Counted from the first letter of the stretch, positions 19,721 through 30,100 are shown. The stretch: 64,000 nt of DNA from Deinococcus betulae (GCF_020166395.1 NZ_JAIQXU010000009.1:1-64000), one strand, 5' to 3'. Notes: generated by a model from the letters alone, not told the origin. Numbers and translations: made by a program.

Positions 19721-19990
19721 ATGACCGCATACTCGCTGAAGTTTGCCAAAGACAACCTGGAGCGCATTGCCCAGGAAACCGTCCAGAACAGTGATGAAAC
19801 CATTATCACGCTTGACTCTGGCGAGGCCGTGGTCCTGATTCCTCTGGAGCAGTACGAAGCCTGGAAGGAAACCCATCACCTGCTGGCCAACCCGGCCAAC
19901 CGCCGCCACCTGCTGGATTCGGTGGAGCAGTACCGCCAGGGCCGGGCCATCCGCAAGAACCTGACGGACTTGCAGACAGACGCGCCCGAG
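19721..19990 (+). CDS. YefM/Phd-family antitoxin
   Basis: 90 aa. The N-terminal Phd/YefM DNA-binding fold is recognisable in LERIAQETVQNSDETIITLDSGEAVVLIPLEQYEAW, and a C-terminal helical tail (about 55-85) would wrap the toxin. AGGAGG lies 5 bases before the ATG. Its stop codon overlaps the GTG of the YoeB-like frame by two bases, the standard arrangement of yefM-yoeB. It sits between sufC and sufB. The Phd-type protein normally represses its own promoter; here no separate promoter is obvious, so it may be expressed with suf. Confidence 0.9.
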
Positions 19991-20247
19991 TGAACCTGAG
20001 TTTCACGCCCAATGGCTGAGCCGACTATCTGTGGCTGCACCACCATGAGCCGAAGCTGCTCCGGAAGCTTCACCGCCTGCTGGACGAATGCCTCCCCACA
20101 CCCTTTGAGGGCACAGGTAAGCCCGAACCCCTCAAGCATGAGTACGCGGGTTTCTGGTCCCGCCGCCTTACTGCTGAACACCGCCTCGTGTACGCCGTAG
20201 ACGATGACGCGATTACGGTCATTGCCTGCCGCTCTCACTACGAATAA
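19990..20247 (+). pseudogene. YoeB-like toxin with in-frame UGA stop at codon 10
   Basis: The frame from GTG matches YoeB mRNA-interferase along its full 85-codon length: LSFTPN at the start, then ADYLWL, PFEGTGKPEPLKH, FWSRRLTAEHRLVYAV and CRSHYE. Codon 10 is TGA where YoeB has a conserved Trp (TGG), a one-base change. The residues known to be catalytic in YoeB (Glu in GKPEPLKH, Arg in EHRLVYAV, the C-terminal His-Tyr) are unchanged. The Trp-to-stop change should abolish toxin unless the stop is read through or translation starts downstream. There is no good in-frame start before residue 15. Confidence 0.88.
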
Positions 20248-20256
20248 GGAGCTTCT

Positions 20257-20595
20257 ATGCGCCCTGTCCTTCTGCCCCTTATCGCCGCGCTGGCCCTGAC
20301 GGCCTGTGCCCAGCAGGGCACGACCATCGAGCTGCGGCAAGCGGCAGGAGCGTGTGAAGCCTCCACCAGTTGCTTGGAATACCGCCAGCCCGAAAACGGC
20401 TCCTGGGTGACGCTGAACAACGAGATTCAGGGCTTCACCTTCGAGCCCGGCCACCGCTACGTCCTGAGTGTGAAAGACGAAGCCAAGGAGCGCCCGCCCT
20501 GTTCGCCGCCCGAGTGGCGCCTGCTCGGGGTAAAGGAAAAAACGCCCACCGAACCGGTGGTGGCCGACGCCACCACGCCCACCCGCCCCTGCTAA
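20257..20595 (+). CDS. Small lipoprotein (DUF4377-like)
   Basis: 112 aa. Lipoprotein signal peptide with lipobox LTAC (Cys17). The mature part contains a short beta-rich domain with the pattern WVTLNNEIQGFTFEPGHRYVLSV, typical of DUF4377-like lipoprotein domains, and ends TRPC. AAGGAG 7 bases before the ATG overlaps the end of the YoeB-like frame. Located within the suf cluster; a role in Fe-S assembly is not indicated. Confidence 0.75.
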   Translation: MRPVLLPLIAALALTACAQQGTTIELRQAAGACEASTSCLEYRQPENGSWVTLNNEIQGFTFEPGHRYVLSVKDEAKERPPCSPPEWRLLGVKEKTPTEPVVADATTPTRPC

Positions 20596-20613
20596 CCCAC
20601 CTAAGGAGACTGC

Positions 20614-22020
<1,407 letters not shown>

Positions 22021-22025
22021 GGCGC

Positions 22026-22451
22026 ATGGGCGGGGGCGTCTGCTACGACAAGGCCAAGTGGCACTATGACGGCGATTTTCCGCCGGAGCTGCCGCCGTCA
22101 CAGGGGTTCGTTCACACCGGCATGTTTATCAGCTGGTTGGCCGGGCGAAATCTCCTGGCAGATGGTCTCGCCGCCGACGCCGAAGCGCTTCGAGGTCGGC
22201 ACCAGACCGGCGCCCAGGTGTTTGAGGCCTGGGGTGGGGTTCTGACCAGTGACATGCTCACGGCAGAGGGCAATGCCTTCGCCCGGCACTACTACGCCTC
22301 TGAGATGGGCGGCGGAGAATACCTCAACGATTACTTCAACCTGTTTGACGATCTGCCGTCCTTCTACCATGTGCCCGACACCTGGGACAGCGCCGTCCGT
22401 GTGGCTGGGCTGATTGATGAGCGCTATGCCGAGTGGCAGGCCGGGCGCTGA
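22026..22451 (+). CDS. Conserved small soluble protein, function unknown
   Basis: 141 aa, acidic and aromatic-rich, starting MGGGVCYDKAKWHYDGDFPPELP with FVHTGMFISWLAGRNLL in the middle. It resembles uncharacterised soluble proteins found singly in many bacteria. The ATG is only 5 bases after the sufB stop and lacks a clear Shine-Dalgarno, so translation may depend on coupling to sufB. No catalytic motif is seen. Confidence 0.7.
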   Translation: MGGGVCYDKAKWHYDGDFPPELPPSQGFVHTGMFISWLAGRNLLADGLAADAEALRGRHQTGAQVFEAWGGVLTSDMLTAEGNAFARHYYASEMGGGEYLNDYFNLFDDLPSFYHVPDTWDSAVRVAGLIDERYAEWQAGR

Positions 22452-22499
22452 GGTGAGACAGCTGCGGCGTCCCGCTGGCCTCTTTTTGCAAAGGAAAAC

Positions 22500-22856
22500 A
22501 TGACCCTTCTTGGCAATGTTGTGGTGGGCGCCGTCGCCCTGATTCATGTATACATTCTGGTGTTGGAGATGTTCCTCTGGGAAACCCCACGCGCCATGAA
22601 GGCGTTTGGCACCACGCCCGCCCTGGCGGCCCAGACCCGGAGCCTCGCGGCGAATCAGGGGCTGTACAACGGCTTCCTGGCGGCTGGCCTGCTCTGGGGC
22701 CTAGTGACCGACCAGTTTTCCGTCAAGGTCTTTTTCCTGCTGTGTGTGCTGGTGGCCGGCGTGTACGGCGCCACGTCCACCCGCAACCCAAGAATCCATT
22801 TCGTTCAGACGGTCCCGGCCACGCTGGGACTGCTGCTGCTCTGGCTGGGCCGCTGA
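22500..22856 (+). CDS. DUF1304 membrane protein
   Basis: 118 aa with four membrane helices (about 3-24, 55-72, 76-95, 100-117). The conserved N-terminus HVYILVLEMFLWETPRAMKAFG and the NQGLYNGFLAAGLLWG segment are the DUF1304 signature. AAGGA lies 6 bases before the ATG. Function is unknown for the family. It is encoded between sufB and sufD. Confidence 0.85.
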   Translation: MTLLGNVVVGAVALIHVYILVLEMFLWETPRAMKAFGTTPALAAQTRSLAANQGLYNGFLAAGLLWGLVTDQFSVKVFFLLCVLVAGVYGATSTRNPRIHFVQTVPATLGLLLLWLGR

Positions 22857-22887
22857 CGCCGCCAGAGTCGCTGTTTCAGGAGACCCC

Positions 22888-24240
22888 ATGACCCAATTCA
22901 CCGATCAACTGGCCGCGCACGGCGGCCCCGAGTGGCTGACGAGCAAGCGCCGCGAAAGCCTGGACCTCTTCAATACCTTGCAGGTGCCCACCGAAAGCGT
23001 CGAAGCCTGGAAATACACCCAGGTGGACGTGGACTTCACGGCCCTGCGCCCCCACGGCAAGCGTGACGCCGTAAGCAATGTGGCGGCCCTCCCCGTCAGC
23101 GTGCAGGAGCGCCTGACTGGCACCGACGTGGGCGCTTTTCTGGTCCTGGACGGCCCCGACGTGGTCTACCGCACCGAACTGCCCGCCGAGCTGACCGAGA
23201 AGGGCGTGATCTTTACCGACCTAAAAACGGCCGTAGAGCAGCACGCCGACAAGGTGCAGCAGTACCTCTATTCCGTGGTGCCCGCCGAAGTGCCCGACGA
23301 CACCACGATTGCCGCGCCCGGCACCACCCCCAGCAAGAGCCCTGACCCCAGCGAAGGGAAGTTCTCGGCGCTGGCGGCGGCCCTGTGGACCAACGGGGCG
23401 TTCGTGTACGTGCCGCGTGGGGTCGAGGTTGAACTGCCCCTGGGCTCCTTCCGCGTCATGAGCGAGGCCGGCACCTACACCGCCACCCGCACGCTGGTCG
23501 TGGCCGAGGACAACGCCCAGGTGACCTTCATTGATGAGCAGGCCAGTGACGCCCTGCCCGGCACCTACGCGATTGGCGCCGTGGAACTGGTGGTCAAGGC
23601 CGGCGCCCGCCTGCGCTACGTGTCCATTCAGAACTGGGGCGAGGGTGTGACCCACATTCAGCGCCAGCGCGGCGACGTGGAGCGCGACGCCACCCTGAAC
23701 AGCCTGGTAGTTACGATGGGCGGCACCCTGTCGCGCACCGAGATGCAGAGCTACCTGCGCGGCCAGGGCGCCGACAGCGAGATGCTGGCCCTGTACTTTG
23801 CCAACGAAAACCAGCACTTTGACCACTACACCCTGCAGCACCACGCTGCCGGTAATGCTCACAGCGACCTGCTGTACAAGGGCGTGAACGACGACGCCAG
23901 TGTCGGCGTGTTCAGCGGCATGATCAAGGTGGACCTGGGGGCCCAGAAGACCGACGCCTACCAGAAGCACCGCACCCTGATGCTGTCCAGCGAAGCCCGC
24001 AACTTCTCGGTCCCGCAGCTGGAAATCAATGCGAACGACGTGCGTTGCTCGCACGGCAGCACCACCAGCCCGGTGGATCAGGAAGCCCTGTTCTTCCTGC
24101 GCTCGCGCGGCATCAGCCGGGAAACGGCCGAGAAGATGCTCGTCACGGCGTTCCTGGAAGATGTGCTGGGCCGCGTGCCGCTGAAAAGCGTCGTGAAGTA
24201 CATCGAGGGGATCATCGCCCGCAAGGTCGGCGCGGTTTAA
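22888..24240 (+). CDS. sufD: Fe-S cluster assembly protein SufD
   Basis: About 450 aa. SufB/D fold: N-terminal helical region (ESVEAWKYTQVDVDF), central GAFVYVPRGVEVELPLG, then FDHYTLQHHAAGNAHSDLLYKGV, and the C-terminal SHGSTTSPVDQEALFFLRSRGISRETAEKML motif specific to SufD. CAGGAG 6 bases before the ATG sets the start; a longer frame runs back into DUF1304 and is not used. Partner of SufB and SufC. Confidence 0.96.
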   Translation: MTQFTDQLAAHGGPEWLTSKRRESLDLFNTLQVPTESVEAWKYTQVDVDFTALRPHGKRDAVSNVAALPVSVQERLTGTDVGAFLVLDGPDVVYRTELPAELTEKGVIFTDLKTAVEQHADKVQQYLYSVVPAEVPDDTTIAAPGTTPSKSPDPSEGKFSALAAALWTNGAFVYVPRGVEVELPLGSFRVMSEAGTYTATRTLVVAEDNAQVTFIDEQASDALPGTYAIGAVELVVKAGARLRYVSIQNWGEGVTHIQRQRGDVERDATLNSLVVTMGGTLSRTEMQSYLRGQGADSEMLALYFANENQHFDHYTLQHHAAGNAHSDLLYKGVNDDASVGVFSGMIKVDLGAQKTDAYQKHRTLMLSSEARNFSVPQLEINANDVRCSHGSTTSPVDQEALFFLRSRGISRETAEKMLVTAFLEDVLGRVPLKSVVKYIEGIIARKVGAV

Positions 24241-24259
24241 CGCCAGAGCCGGCCGCCTT

Positions 24260-24294
24260 CGCCGCCCCGCCGCTTTAAGGCCGGGCGGCGTTGT
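24260..24294 (+). terminator. Terminator of the suf operon
   Basis: CGCCGCCC pairs with GGGCGGCG, an 8-base stem followed by TTGTTAT. It lies 20 bases past sufD and before the converging HD-domain gene. Confidence 0.7.
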
Positions 24295-24350
24295 TATGCC
24301 GGGAGGGTTCCGACCTCCACCGCGTCGGCCAGCACCGTTTGAGCCAGGGT

Positions 24351-24890
24351 TCACAGCGCCGGAAAGGCGCGTAGGCGAGGCTCCTTGAGCGCCCGCAGGC
24401 GCGCGGCCGTCAGGTCAGGCTCGCGCATGGCGCAGCCCAGGCCGCCCCCGGCCCAGGTCAGCAGCAGAGGCTGAAGGGCGTCCAGCGCGCGGGCAAACTG
24501 GGCTTCCGGCGTCTGCGCGGCCTCAAATTCGGCATGCAGGGCGTGAAAAGTGGCGCGTTGCGGCTCGGGCAGCAGGGCAAAGAGCTGTTCGGCGGCTTCG
24601 GTCTCAGCCCTCAGCTGCCGGGCGTGTGCTTCGGGGCTGGCGGCAAAGTGCAGGTCTCCGGCGTGAATCTCGACCAGGTCGTGGGTCAGCAGCAGTTCCA
24701 CCACGCGCGGCAGCTTCGTGCCGGGCGCGGCGTACTCGGCCAGGGTCAGTGCCATCAGGGCCAGGTGCCAGGAATGTTCAGCGCTGTTCTCGGGTCGGCT
24801 GCCGTCGTGAAGAAAGGTGCTGCGCCTTACGGCCTTGAGGCGGTCACACATGAGCAGAAACTCCAACTGGGCGGGCAGGTGCGGCGGCAT
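24351..24890 (-). CDS. HD-domain phosphohydrolase, 5'-deoxynucleotidase (YfbR)-like
   Basis: About 179 aa. The HD metal site is visible: His in EHSWHLA, HD in LLTHDLVEIHAGD, and a downstream Asp in FARALDALQP. The order and spacing match YfbR-type 5'-deoxynucleotidases and related HD hydrolases that act on (deoxy)nucleoside monophosphates. A TATGCT hexamer 5 nt before the ATG marks a leaderless start; the longer in-frame extension upstream is not used. Converges with the suf operon. Confidence 0.85.
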   Translation of the reverse strand: MPPHLPAQLEFLLMCDRLKAVRRSTFLHDGSRPENSAEHSWHLALMALTLAEYAAPGTKLPRVVELLLTHDLVEIHAGDLHFAASPEAHARQLRAETEAAEQLFALLPEPQRATFHALHAEFEAAQTPEAQFARALDALQPLLLTWAGGGLGCAMREPDLTAARLRALKEPRLRAFPAL

Positions 24891-24901
24891 GAGGCAGCAT
24901 A

Positions 24902-25400
24902 TAAAGGTCTTCGGCCGGCATGAGCCTTTTGTGCTTTCACGCAGTCGGAGAGAGTGAGTGATAGCCCTGAGAATCAGTGGAGTTGAGACAGACGCTGTTC
25001 CCACCGTTCGCAAGAACGGTTCAAGTCGGGCGGAGTTGGAGACTGAGCCAACTCCTTATGAAGAGAGGAAAACTGATGCGCTGGCGGTGTATAGGCGGAA
25101 CAGACGGCAGGCTGATGGGGACGTGCTGGTGCTCCATCAGCAGAACGGAAGACCGCTGTTCCGTGGCGTCAGGCCACAGAGACCGGGCGGCACTCTGAAC
25201 GTCTTTGCCCTCTGACCAAGGCGTGAGGGCGCCGTTCGCTCTCCTGGCCTGAACCCAGCGCGTCAACTCCTTCCCCATAAGTGTATAGAGGTCGTCTTCC
25301 GAAGAGGCTCTGGGGCAAGTCCACCTGGAGAACGGCGCCTCAGCGCGAACTGCTCTTCACAGACACTGGCCACCTGTTCACAGCGGCCCACGTCGTCCTT
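24902..25400. other. Long non-coding stretch holding a hairpin-rich segment
   Basis: About 500 bases between the HD gene and the GGDEF gene. Open frames on both strands have third-position GC well below that of the real genes here. The part from 24995 to 25197 is dense in exact inverted repeats and is listed separately; the remainder shows nothing. Confidence 0.5.
24995..25197. ncRNA. Candidate structured RNA or hairpin-rich repeat element
   Basis: Series of exact stems: ACCGTTC/GAACGGT closed by a GCAA tetraloop (25003-25020); GGAGTTGG/CCAACTCC (25032-25055); CGGAACAG/CTGTTCCG (25096-25103 with 25156-25163) enclosing GCTGATGG/CCATCAGC (25111-25118 with 25134-25141); GTGGC/GCCAC (25163-25177); and CAGAG/CTCTG (25177-25197). 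GGAACAG can also pair with CTGTTCC at 24995-25001, so two folds exclude each other. No known RNA family is recognised; 6S RNA, RNase P RNA, tmRNA and SRP RNA were considered and their core motifs not found. Strand unknown. Confidence 0.3.
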
Positions 25401-27042
25401 TCAGGCGGTTTGAACGCCGTTGCGCCCACTGTGTTTGACGCGGTACATGGCTTCATCGGCGCGGCGCTGCAACTCTGCAAATGCCAGGCCGTCCTGCGGG
25501 GCCACGGCTGCGCCCACAGAAGCGCTGATGGCCACCGACTGCCCCTGCACCGTGAAAGGCTGGGACAGCGCCTGCAAGAGCTTGAGGCCAATAGCGCGGG
25601 CGTCCTGAGGGTCGCGCAGGGCCGGCAGCAACACGGTAAATTCGTCGCCGCCGGGCCGGGCCACCAGGTCTTCGCGGCGCACCTCGGCGCGCAGCCTCGC
25701 CCCCACCTGGCGCAGCAGGTCGTCTCCGGCGTCGTGGCCCAGGGTGTCATTGACCGCCTTAAAGCCGTCCAAGTCCAGAAACAGCAGGCCCACCGGCAGG
25801 GCCTGGCCGCGTTGCAGGGTCTGTTCAGCCACCGCTTGAAAGTGCGCTCGGTTGGCCAGGCCCGTCAGGGGATCATGGGCGGCCCGGTGGGCCAGCAGCG
25901 CGTGGTCCTCTTGCAGCGCCGTGTGGTCTTCAAGCAGCTTCTGGGTGCGCTGACGTTCCTGCTCGGCCTCGCGCCGCAGGGTGTCCAGCTGAAACTGCGC
26001 GGTCAGGAACCGGGTCTTGCGGTCCACGTCCTCGGCATGAATCTGGCGTTCCAGCGTGTGGTGAGCCCGCAGGGCGCTCAGGGCGCCCGGGGTAGTCGCC
26101 CAGGGTTTCATGGACCTCGCTCAGGGCGCCCAGCGCGTCCCGTTCCTGCCCGCTGATCTTGTGTTCCTGCGCCAGCTGCAAGGCGCGCTCCAGGTGAGGC
26201 AGCGCCAGCAGCGTCTGGCCCTGCTGCAAGTAGGTCAGGCCCAGACTCAGCAGCATCATGCACAGATGCACCTGTTCCCCGATGGCCTCGGCCAGCGGCA
26301 GGGCGCTCAGCAGGGTCTGCCGGGCGGCGTCCAGCTGGCCCAGTCGCAGCAGGCTGTCTCCTTCATACGCTTGCGTCACGACCAGATGCTGTTTCAGGTC
26401 TCTGGTCTGAAGGTTTGGCCGTATGTCTTTGGCCAGCGCCAGGGCCTGCTCATAGTCGCCCAGCGCGTGATAATCCACCATCAGATTGACGCGGGCGCTG
26501 CTTTGCAGGGCGCTGTCGCCCAGTTGCCCGGCCACCTCTACCACTTCTTGATGCGCCTGAAGCGCGCTGGCGTTTTCACCCAGCTCGGACCAGACGGCGG
26601 CGATGTTGTTCAGCACCCGGACACGGCCCTGCTCGTCCCCAGCAGCCAGGGCCAGCCGCGAACTATCCAGAAAGCGTTCTAGCGCCCCGGCGTAGTCGCC
26701 CAGGTGGCTGATGACGTTGCCGATTCCGTTCAGTGCCCGCGCCTCCAGCGCCTGGTCCCCTTGCTGCCGGGCGGCGTCCAGCGCCCGCCCAAAGGCCTTC
26801 TGGGCGTCCTCGTACTGGGCCTGAAAAAACAGTGTGGCCCCCAGCAGCACCTGAGCCTGCCCAAACCTCAACTGGTCTCTGTCGCGCTGGGCCTGCGCGG
26901 CTGCGGCGCGCGCCACAGCCTCGGCGCGGGCCGGGTCCACCACCAGCAGTTCGTCTGCCTGGGCCAACTGCGCGTCTAAGTCCAGCCGCTCTGTATCGGT
27001 CGGCTGGCCCCGCGCGCTTCTTGTGGTGGCCCCGCCGTTCAT
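25401..27042 (-). pseudogene. TPR-GGDEF diguanylate cyclase gene split by a frameshift
   Basis: The first frame, from the ATG at 27042, encodes about 318 residues of tetratricopeptide repeats (patterns such as ALNGIGNVISHLGDYAGALERFLDS). At a CCCGGGG run (26086-26092 on the plus strand) the frame shifts by one base. The second frame continues the same protein: coiled linker, then a GGDEF domain with RPGGDEF and a spaced RRED inhibitory site. The joint reads ETLGDYPG|ALSALRAHH, as expected for one repeat. So this is a TPR-GGDEF protein that makes or senses c-di-GMP, broken by an indel. AGGATA (TATCCT on the minus strand) 6 nt before the ATG supports that start. The GGDEF half could start by itself at an ATG at 26111. 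Confidence 0.85.
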
Positions 27043-27200
27043 CCCCTGAGGATAAGCCGCGCGTCTGACACCCACCTTGCAGAACAGGAGGCTCAAGTCA
27101 GCTCTGGCATCCCCGTGAAAAGGAGGGCGACCAGAGGAAAGCGACCAGCGGCCGCCCTTCTGCCTGCCTGGTCGCCGGGCCCAGCGGCCCTGCCCTGGGG

Positions 27201-27623
27201 CTACCGCTCCAGCTCCAGCTCGCCTTCTTCCTCGCCCCACCATTTGATGCGCCGCGCCTCAACCTGAATCATGGTCAGCCCCGGCGTGTCCAGGCCGTCT
27301 TTGAACCACTGCTCCAGACTGCCTTGCCAGTGGGGTTCCATCGCTTCGCGGTCACTGGTCAGGGTCGCCTCGCCCTGCACGGCGATAAACAGCGTGCGTT
27401 TCTGGGCCTGAAAATTGAGCTGCACGTGTTTGTTTTTCTCGATGTCGCGCGCGGCGCGGGATTCGGCCCAGGTAAAGAAATAGCTGGTGCCGTCGTAGTC
27501 CACCTCGCCGTTGTTGCTCATGGGCCGCGACCCCAGGTGGCCGTAGCTGGTCACGGTGGTCAGGAGGCAGTAGTCCAGGCCGCGCATCAGCTGTGCCAGG
27601 GCTTTCATGGATGGTTTTGCCAT
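27201..27623 (-). CDS. Pyridoxamine-phosphate-oxidase-fold protein (general stress protein 26 type)
   Basis: 140 aa split beta-barrel flavin-binding protein. The family patterns LLTTVTSYGHLGSRPM and SYFFTWAESRAARDIEKNKHVQLNF (cofactor and dimer regions) are clear. FMN- or F420-dependent reductase or heme-binding functions occur in this fold; the ligand cannot be read here. The ATG has both CGGAGG and a TACCAT hexamer upstream. Confidence 0.85.
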   Translation of the reverse strand: MAKPSMKALAQLMRGLDYCLLTTVTSYGHLGSRPMSNNGEVDYDGTSYFFTWAESRAARDIEKNKHVQLNFQAQKRTLFIAVQGEATLTSDREAMEPHWQGSLEQWFKDGLDTPGLTMIQVEARRIKWWGEEEGELELER

Positions 27624-27680
27624 GCCTCCGATGGTAGGTAGCCCCGCGCGCCGGATGATGCAGCGGCCTTGACCGTTTGG

Positions 27681-28051
27681 TTACGCCCAGGGATTGCCGG
27701 TCACGGGGTCGCGTTCAGGGGCGGGCACACGGGCGATGCGGCGCACAGCCTCTGCCGGGTTCGTGTCTTCGGGGCGGCACAGGGCCCAGTCACGGGCCCT
27801 GGCAGAGGCGCCCACTACGAGACAGTCGGGACTGCTTCCGGCGTTGCCGTGTTCCGTGCCTGCGGGCACGACCAGCACGTCGCCTGCGGGCCGCCCACGC
27901 CGCCCAGCGTGACCGTTGCCTGCCCGCGCATCACCGCCAGCACTTCAGGGGCGATGGAATGGTCGTGATGACACTCGTAGCTTCCGCCACGCCAGGCAGT
28001 GGTCCAGCCGTGGTCAGCCCGCCAGGTGTCAAGCTGCGCTGGAGTACCCAT
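27681..28051 (-). pseudogene. Cupin-domain protein with frameshift
   Basis: Two overlapping frames make one cupin protein of about 123 residues. The first, MGTPAQLDTWRADHGWTT to GQATVTLGGVGGPQ, contains the HHDHSIAPEVLAVMRG half of the beta-barrel. The second, beginning GDVLVVPAGTEHGNAG, contains the second metal motif. One base is missing near 27885 (plus-strand position), where the frames must join. The His-rich metal-binding residues are in both halves. It may be a genuine loss or a sequencing error. No ribosome site is obvious upstream of the ATG. Confidence 0.7.
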
Positions 28052-28069
28052 CAGGGCCGCGCCCGGTGT

Positions 28070-30004
28070 TCACGGCGCAGCGGTCAGCCACAGGGCACGG
28101 TAGGGGTCCAGCACCACTGGCGCGTGCCCGAAGGTAAAGGCGCTGCCCGCCAGGTGGTCCAGCGCCTGCGGCCCCAGCTGATCGCGCAGTGCCCAGGCCG
28201 GAAAGTTGATGGTGTGTTCGCTGAAGTTGTACACGCCCAGCAGCACGCCCTGCGGATGGTCGCGGCGCAGCAGCAGCACGCAGGGGTCGGGGCTGTCCAC
28301 GGGGCGGCTCTCGACGCTGGCGTGGAGGTGGGCCAGCCCACGGCGCGCCGCAATCAGGTGGCGCAGGCCCGCATTCACGCGCCCGTGCGGGGTGCTGGGG
28401 TCGGCCATTACTTCCTGCGCGCGCACCCAGTCCATGCGGGGGCGGTGGACCCAGCGGTTATCCAGGGCGTGTTCGGGGGTGTCGCCGTAGTCGGGGTCAT
28501 TCAGCAGCGCCAGTTCGTCGCCCATATACAGCAGCGGCACCCCGCCAAAGCCCAGCGTGACGGCGTGCAGCAGCAGGATGCGCCGCACGGCCAGGTCTGT
28601 CTGCCGGGGATCGCCCGCGTCCAGCGCCGCTTCCAGGCCAGCCAGGCTGGCGCACGACCCGCTGATGCGCCGGTCGCCGGTCTGCGGGTTGTGCTGAAAC
28701 ACCAGCCCGCGCGCAAAACTGCCCGGAAACTCGCCGCTGTAAAAGTCACTGAGAAAGTGGCGGTGACCTGGCCCGCTCAGGCCCACACGGGCCGCGTCCT
28801 CGTCGCTGACCGCCCAGCCGATGTCGTCGTGGCAGCGCACGTACATGCCCCAGGTGGTGTTGGTCGGTTTGGGCGGAAAGGCGCGCAGGGCCTCTTCAAA
28901 CAGGCGCACGTTCCGGCTGGCGAGGCTGCTCCAGAGCTGTACCATCAGGCTGTTGTGGTACGCCATGTCGCTGACCCGCCCGTGGTGGTCCCGCGTGCCC
29001 AGGTAATGAATCAGCTCGGCAGGGGCCACAATCGCCTCGGCCTTGAAGGCCACCGCCGGGGCCACAATCCGCGCGCAGGCCCGCAACGCGCGGGTCAGGT
29101 GATGGACCTCGGGCTGGTTCTGGCAGTCGGTGCCGGGCCGTTTCCACAGGAACGCGATGGCGTCCAGCCGGAACACTTCCACGCCCCGGTTGGCCAGGTA
29201 CAGGATAATCTCGACGAACTCGCGCAGCACCGCCGGATTACTCCAGTTCAGGTCCCACTGATAGGTGTTGAAGGTGGTCCAGACCCAGCCCTCCACCTCG
29301 TCATTCCAGGTGAAGTTGCCCGGCGCAAAATCAGGAAAGATTTCAGGCAGGGTGCGTTCGTACTGGTCTGGCCCACTGCGGTCAGGGAAGAGATGAAAGT
29401 AGTCGCGGTAGATGGGGTCTCCGGCACGCGCCTGCTGCGCCCAGTCGTGTTCCTGCGCCACATGGTTCAACACGAGGTCCAGTACCAGGCTGATGCCCCG
29501 CCCCCGCAGGTCGGCCGCCAGCGCCGAGAGGTCATCCATGCTGCCCAGGTCAGGGCGCACCGCGCGGTAATCGGCCACCGCGTAGCCGCCGTCGTTCTCG
29601 CCGTCCCTGGGCCGGAGCAGCGGCATCAGGTGCAGATATTTGATGCCCAGCCCCTCCAGATACGGCACATGGTCCTGCACGCCCCGGAGGGTGCCGGCAA
29701 AGCGGTCAGCGTAGGCCACGTAGCCCACCATGTCCGGCTGCTGTAACCAGTCCGGGCGCAGCAGCCGGGCCTCATCCAGCCGCTTGAGGTCCGCGGGGCG
29801 GGTGTGAAAGGCATGCAGCATAACTTCTAACAGCTCCGGCAGCAGGGCCCCTATCTGGTCGCCGTACACCGCCCGCAGGCTCTCTTGCAGTTCGGGGCCG
29901 TAGCGCTTCAGGCGCAGGGCGAAGGTGTCGGCCTCGCGGTCATCGTCAAAGGCGTGCCGCACAGCCCCAGCATCCAGCGGCAGGAGGGGGTCAACTTGAG
30001 CCAT
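28070..30004 (-). CDS. Amylosucrase-type GH13 glucosyltransferase
   Basis: 644 aa, close to the 636 aa of the characterised Neisseria enzyme. The nucleophile is Asp281 in VFRLDAIAF, the acid/base Glu323 in FKAEAIV, and a third Asp in VRCHDDIGW. The N-terminal helical domain and the B and B' domains are of normal size. Amylosucrases make alpha-1,4-glucan from sucrose, or transfer glucose from it. The ATG has TATGCT 7 nt upstream. A GGAA-N4-TTCC operator overlaps the -35 region. No secretion signal, so the enzyme works in the cytosol. Confidence 0.93.
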   Translation of the reverse strand: MAQVDPLLPLDAGAVRHAFDDDREADTFALRLKRYGPELQESLRAVYGDQIGALLPELLEVMLHAFHTRPADLKRLDEARLLRPDWLQQPDMVGYVAYADRFAGTLRGVQDHVPYLEGLGIKYLHLMPLLRPRDGENDGGYAVADYRAVRPDLGSMDDLSALAADLRGRGISLVLDLVLNHVAQEHDWAQQARAGDPIYRDYFHLFPDRSGPDQYERTLPEIFPDFAPGNFTWNDEVEGWVWTTFNTYQWDLNWSNPAVLREFVEIILYLANRGVEVFRLDAIAFLWKRPGTDCQNQPEVHHLTRALRACARIVAPAVAFKAEAIVAPAELIHYLGTRDHHGRVSDMAYHNSLMVQLWSSLASRNVRLFEEALRAFPPKPTNTTWGMYVRCHDDIGWAVSDEDAARVGLSGPGHRHFLSDFYSGEFPGSFARGLVFQHNPQTGDRRISGSCASLAGLEAALDAGDPRQTDLAVRRILLLHAVTLGFGGVPLLYMGDELALLNDPDYGDTPEHALDNRWVHRPRMDWVRAQEVMADPSTPHGRVNAGLRHLIAARRGLAHLHASVESRPVDSPDPCVLLLRRDHPQGVLLGVYNFSEHTINFPAWALRDQLGPQALDHLAGSAFTFGHAPVVLDPYRALWLTAAP

Positions 30005-30011
30005 ATCGCCC

Positions 30012-30040
30012 AGCATAGACTGAATTTGGAACTGTTTCCA
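30012..30040 (-). promoter_or_regulatory. Amylosucrase promoter with LacI-type operator
   Basis: On the minus strand TGGAAA (-35) and TATGCT (-10) are 17 bases apart. The palindrome with arms TGGAA and TTCCA at 30027-30040 (plus-strand coordinates) covers the -35. It shares GGAA-N4-TTCC with the alpha-amylase promoter. Confidence 0.6.
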
Positions 30041-30065
30041 TATTTCAGGGGCGCCCCATGACAAG

Positions 30066-30100
30066 GGGCCGCCAGCCCCGGTCATTGGGGCTGGCGGCCC
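30066..30100 (-). terminator. Strong terminator after the alpha/beta hydrolase gene
   Basis: A perfect 14-base stem GGGCCGCCAGCCCC/GGGGCTGGCGGCCC with a 7-base loop, followed on the minus strand by CCTTGT. It separates the hydrolase from the amylosucrase gene. Confidence 0.75.

Noticed and set aside
24958..25278. Small open frames over the hairpin-rich segment, on both strands
   Set aside because: Third-position GC is well below that of real genes here, and neither reading shows a known pattern.
27677..29746. A 689-codon open frame antisense to the amylosucrase gene
   Set aside because: Shadow of the amylosucrase gene, which carries the full catalytic triad on the other strand.
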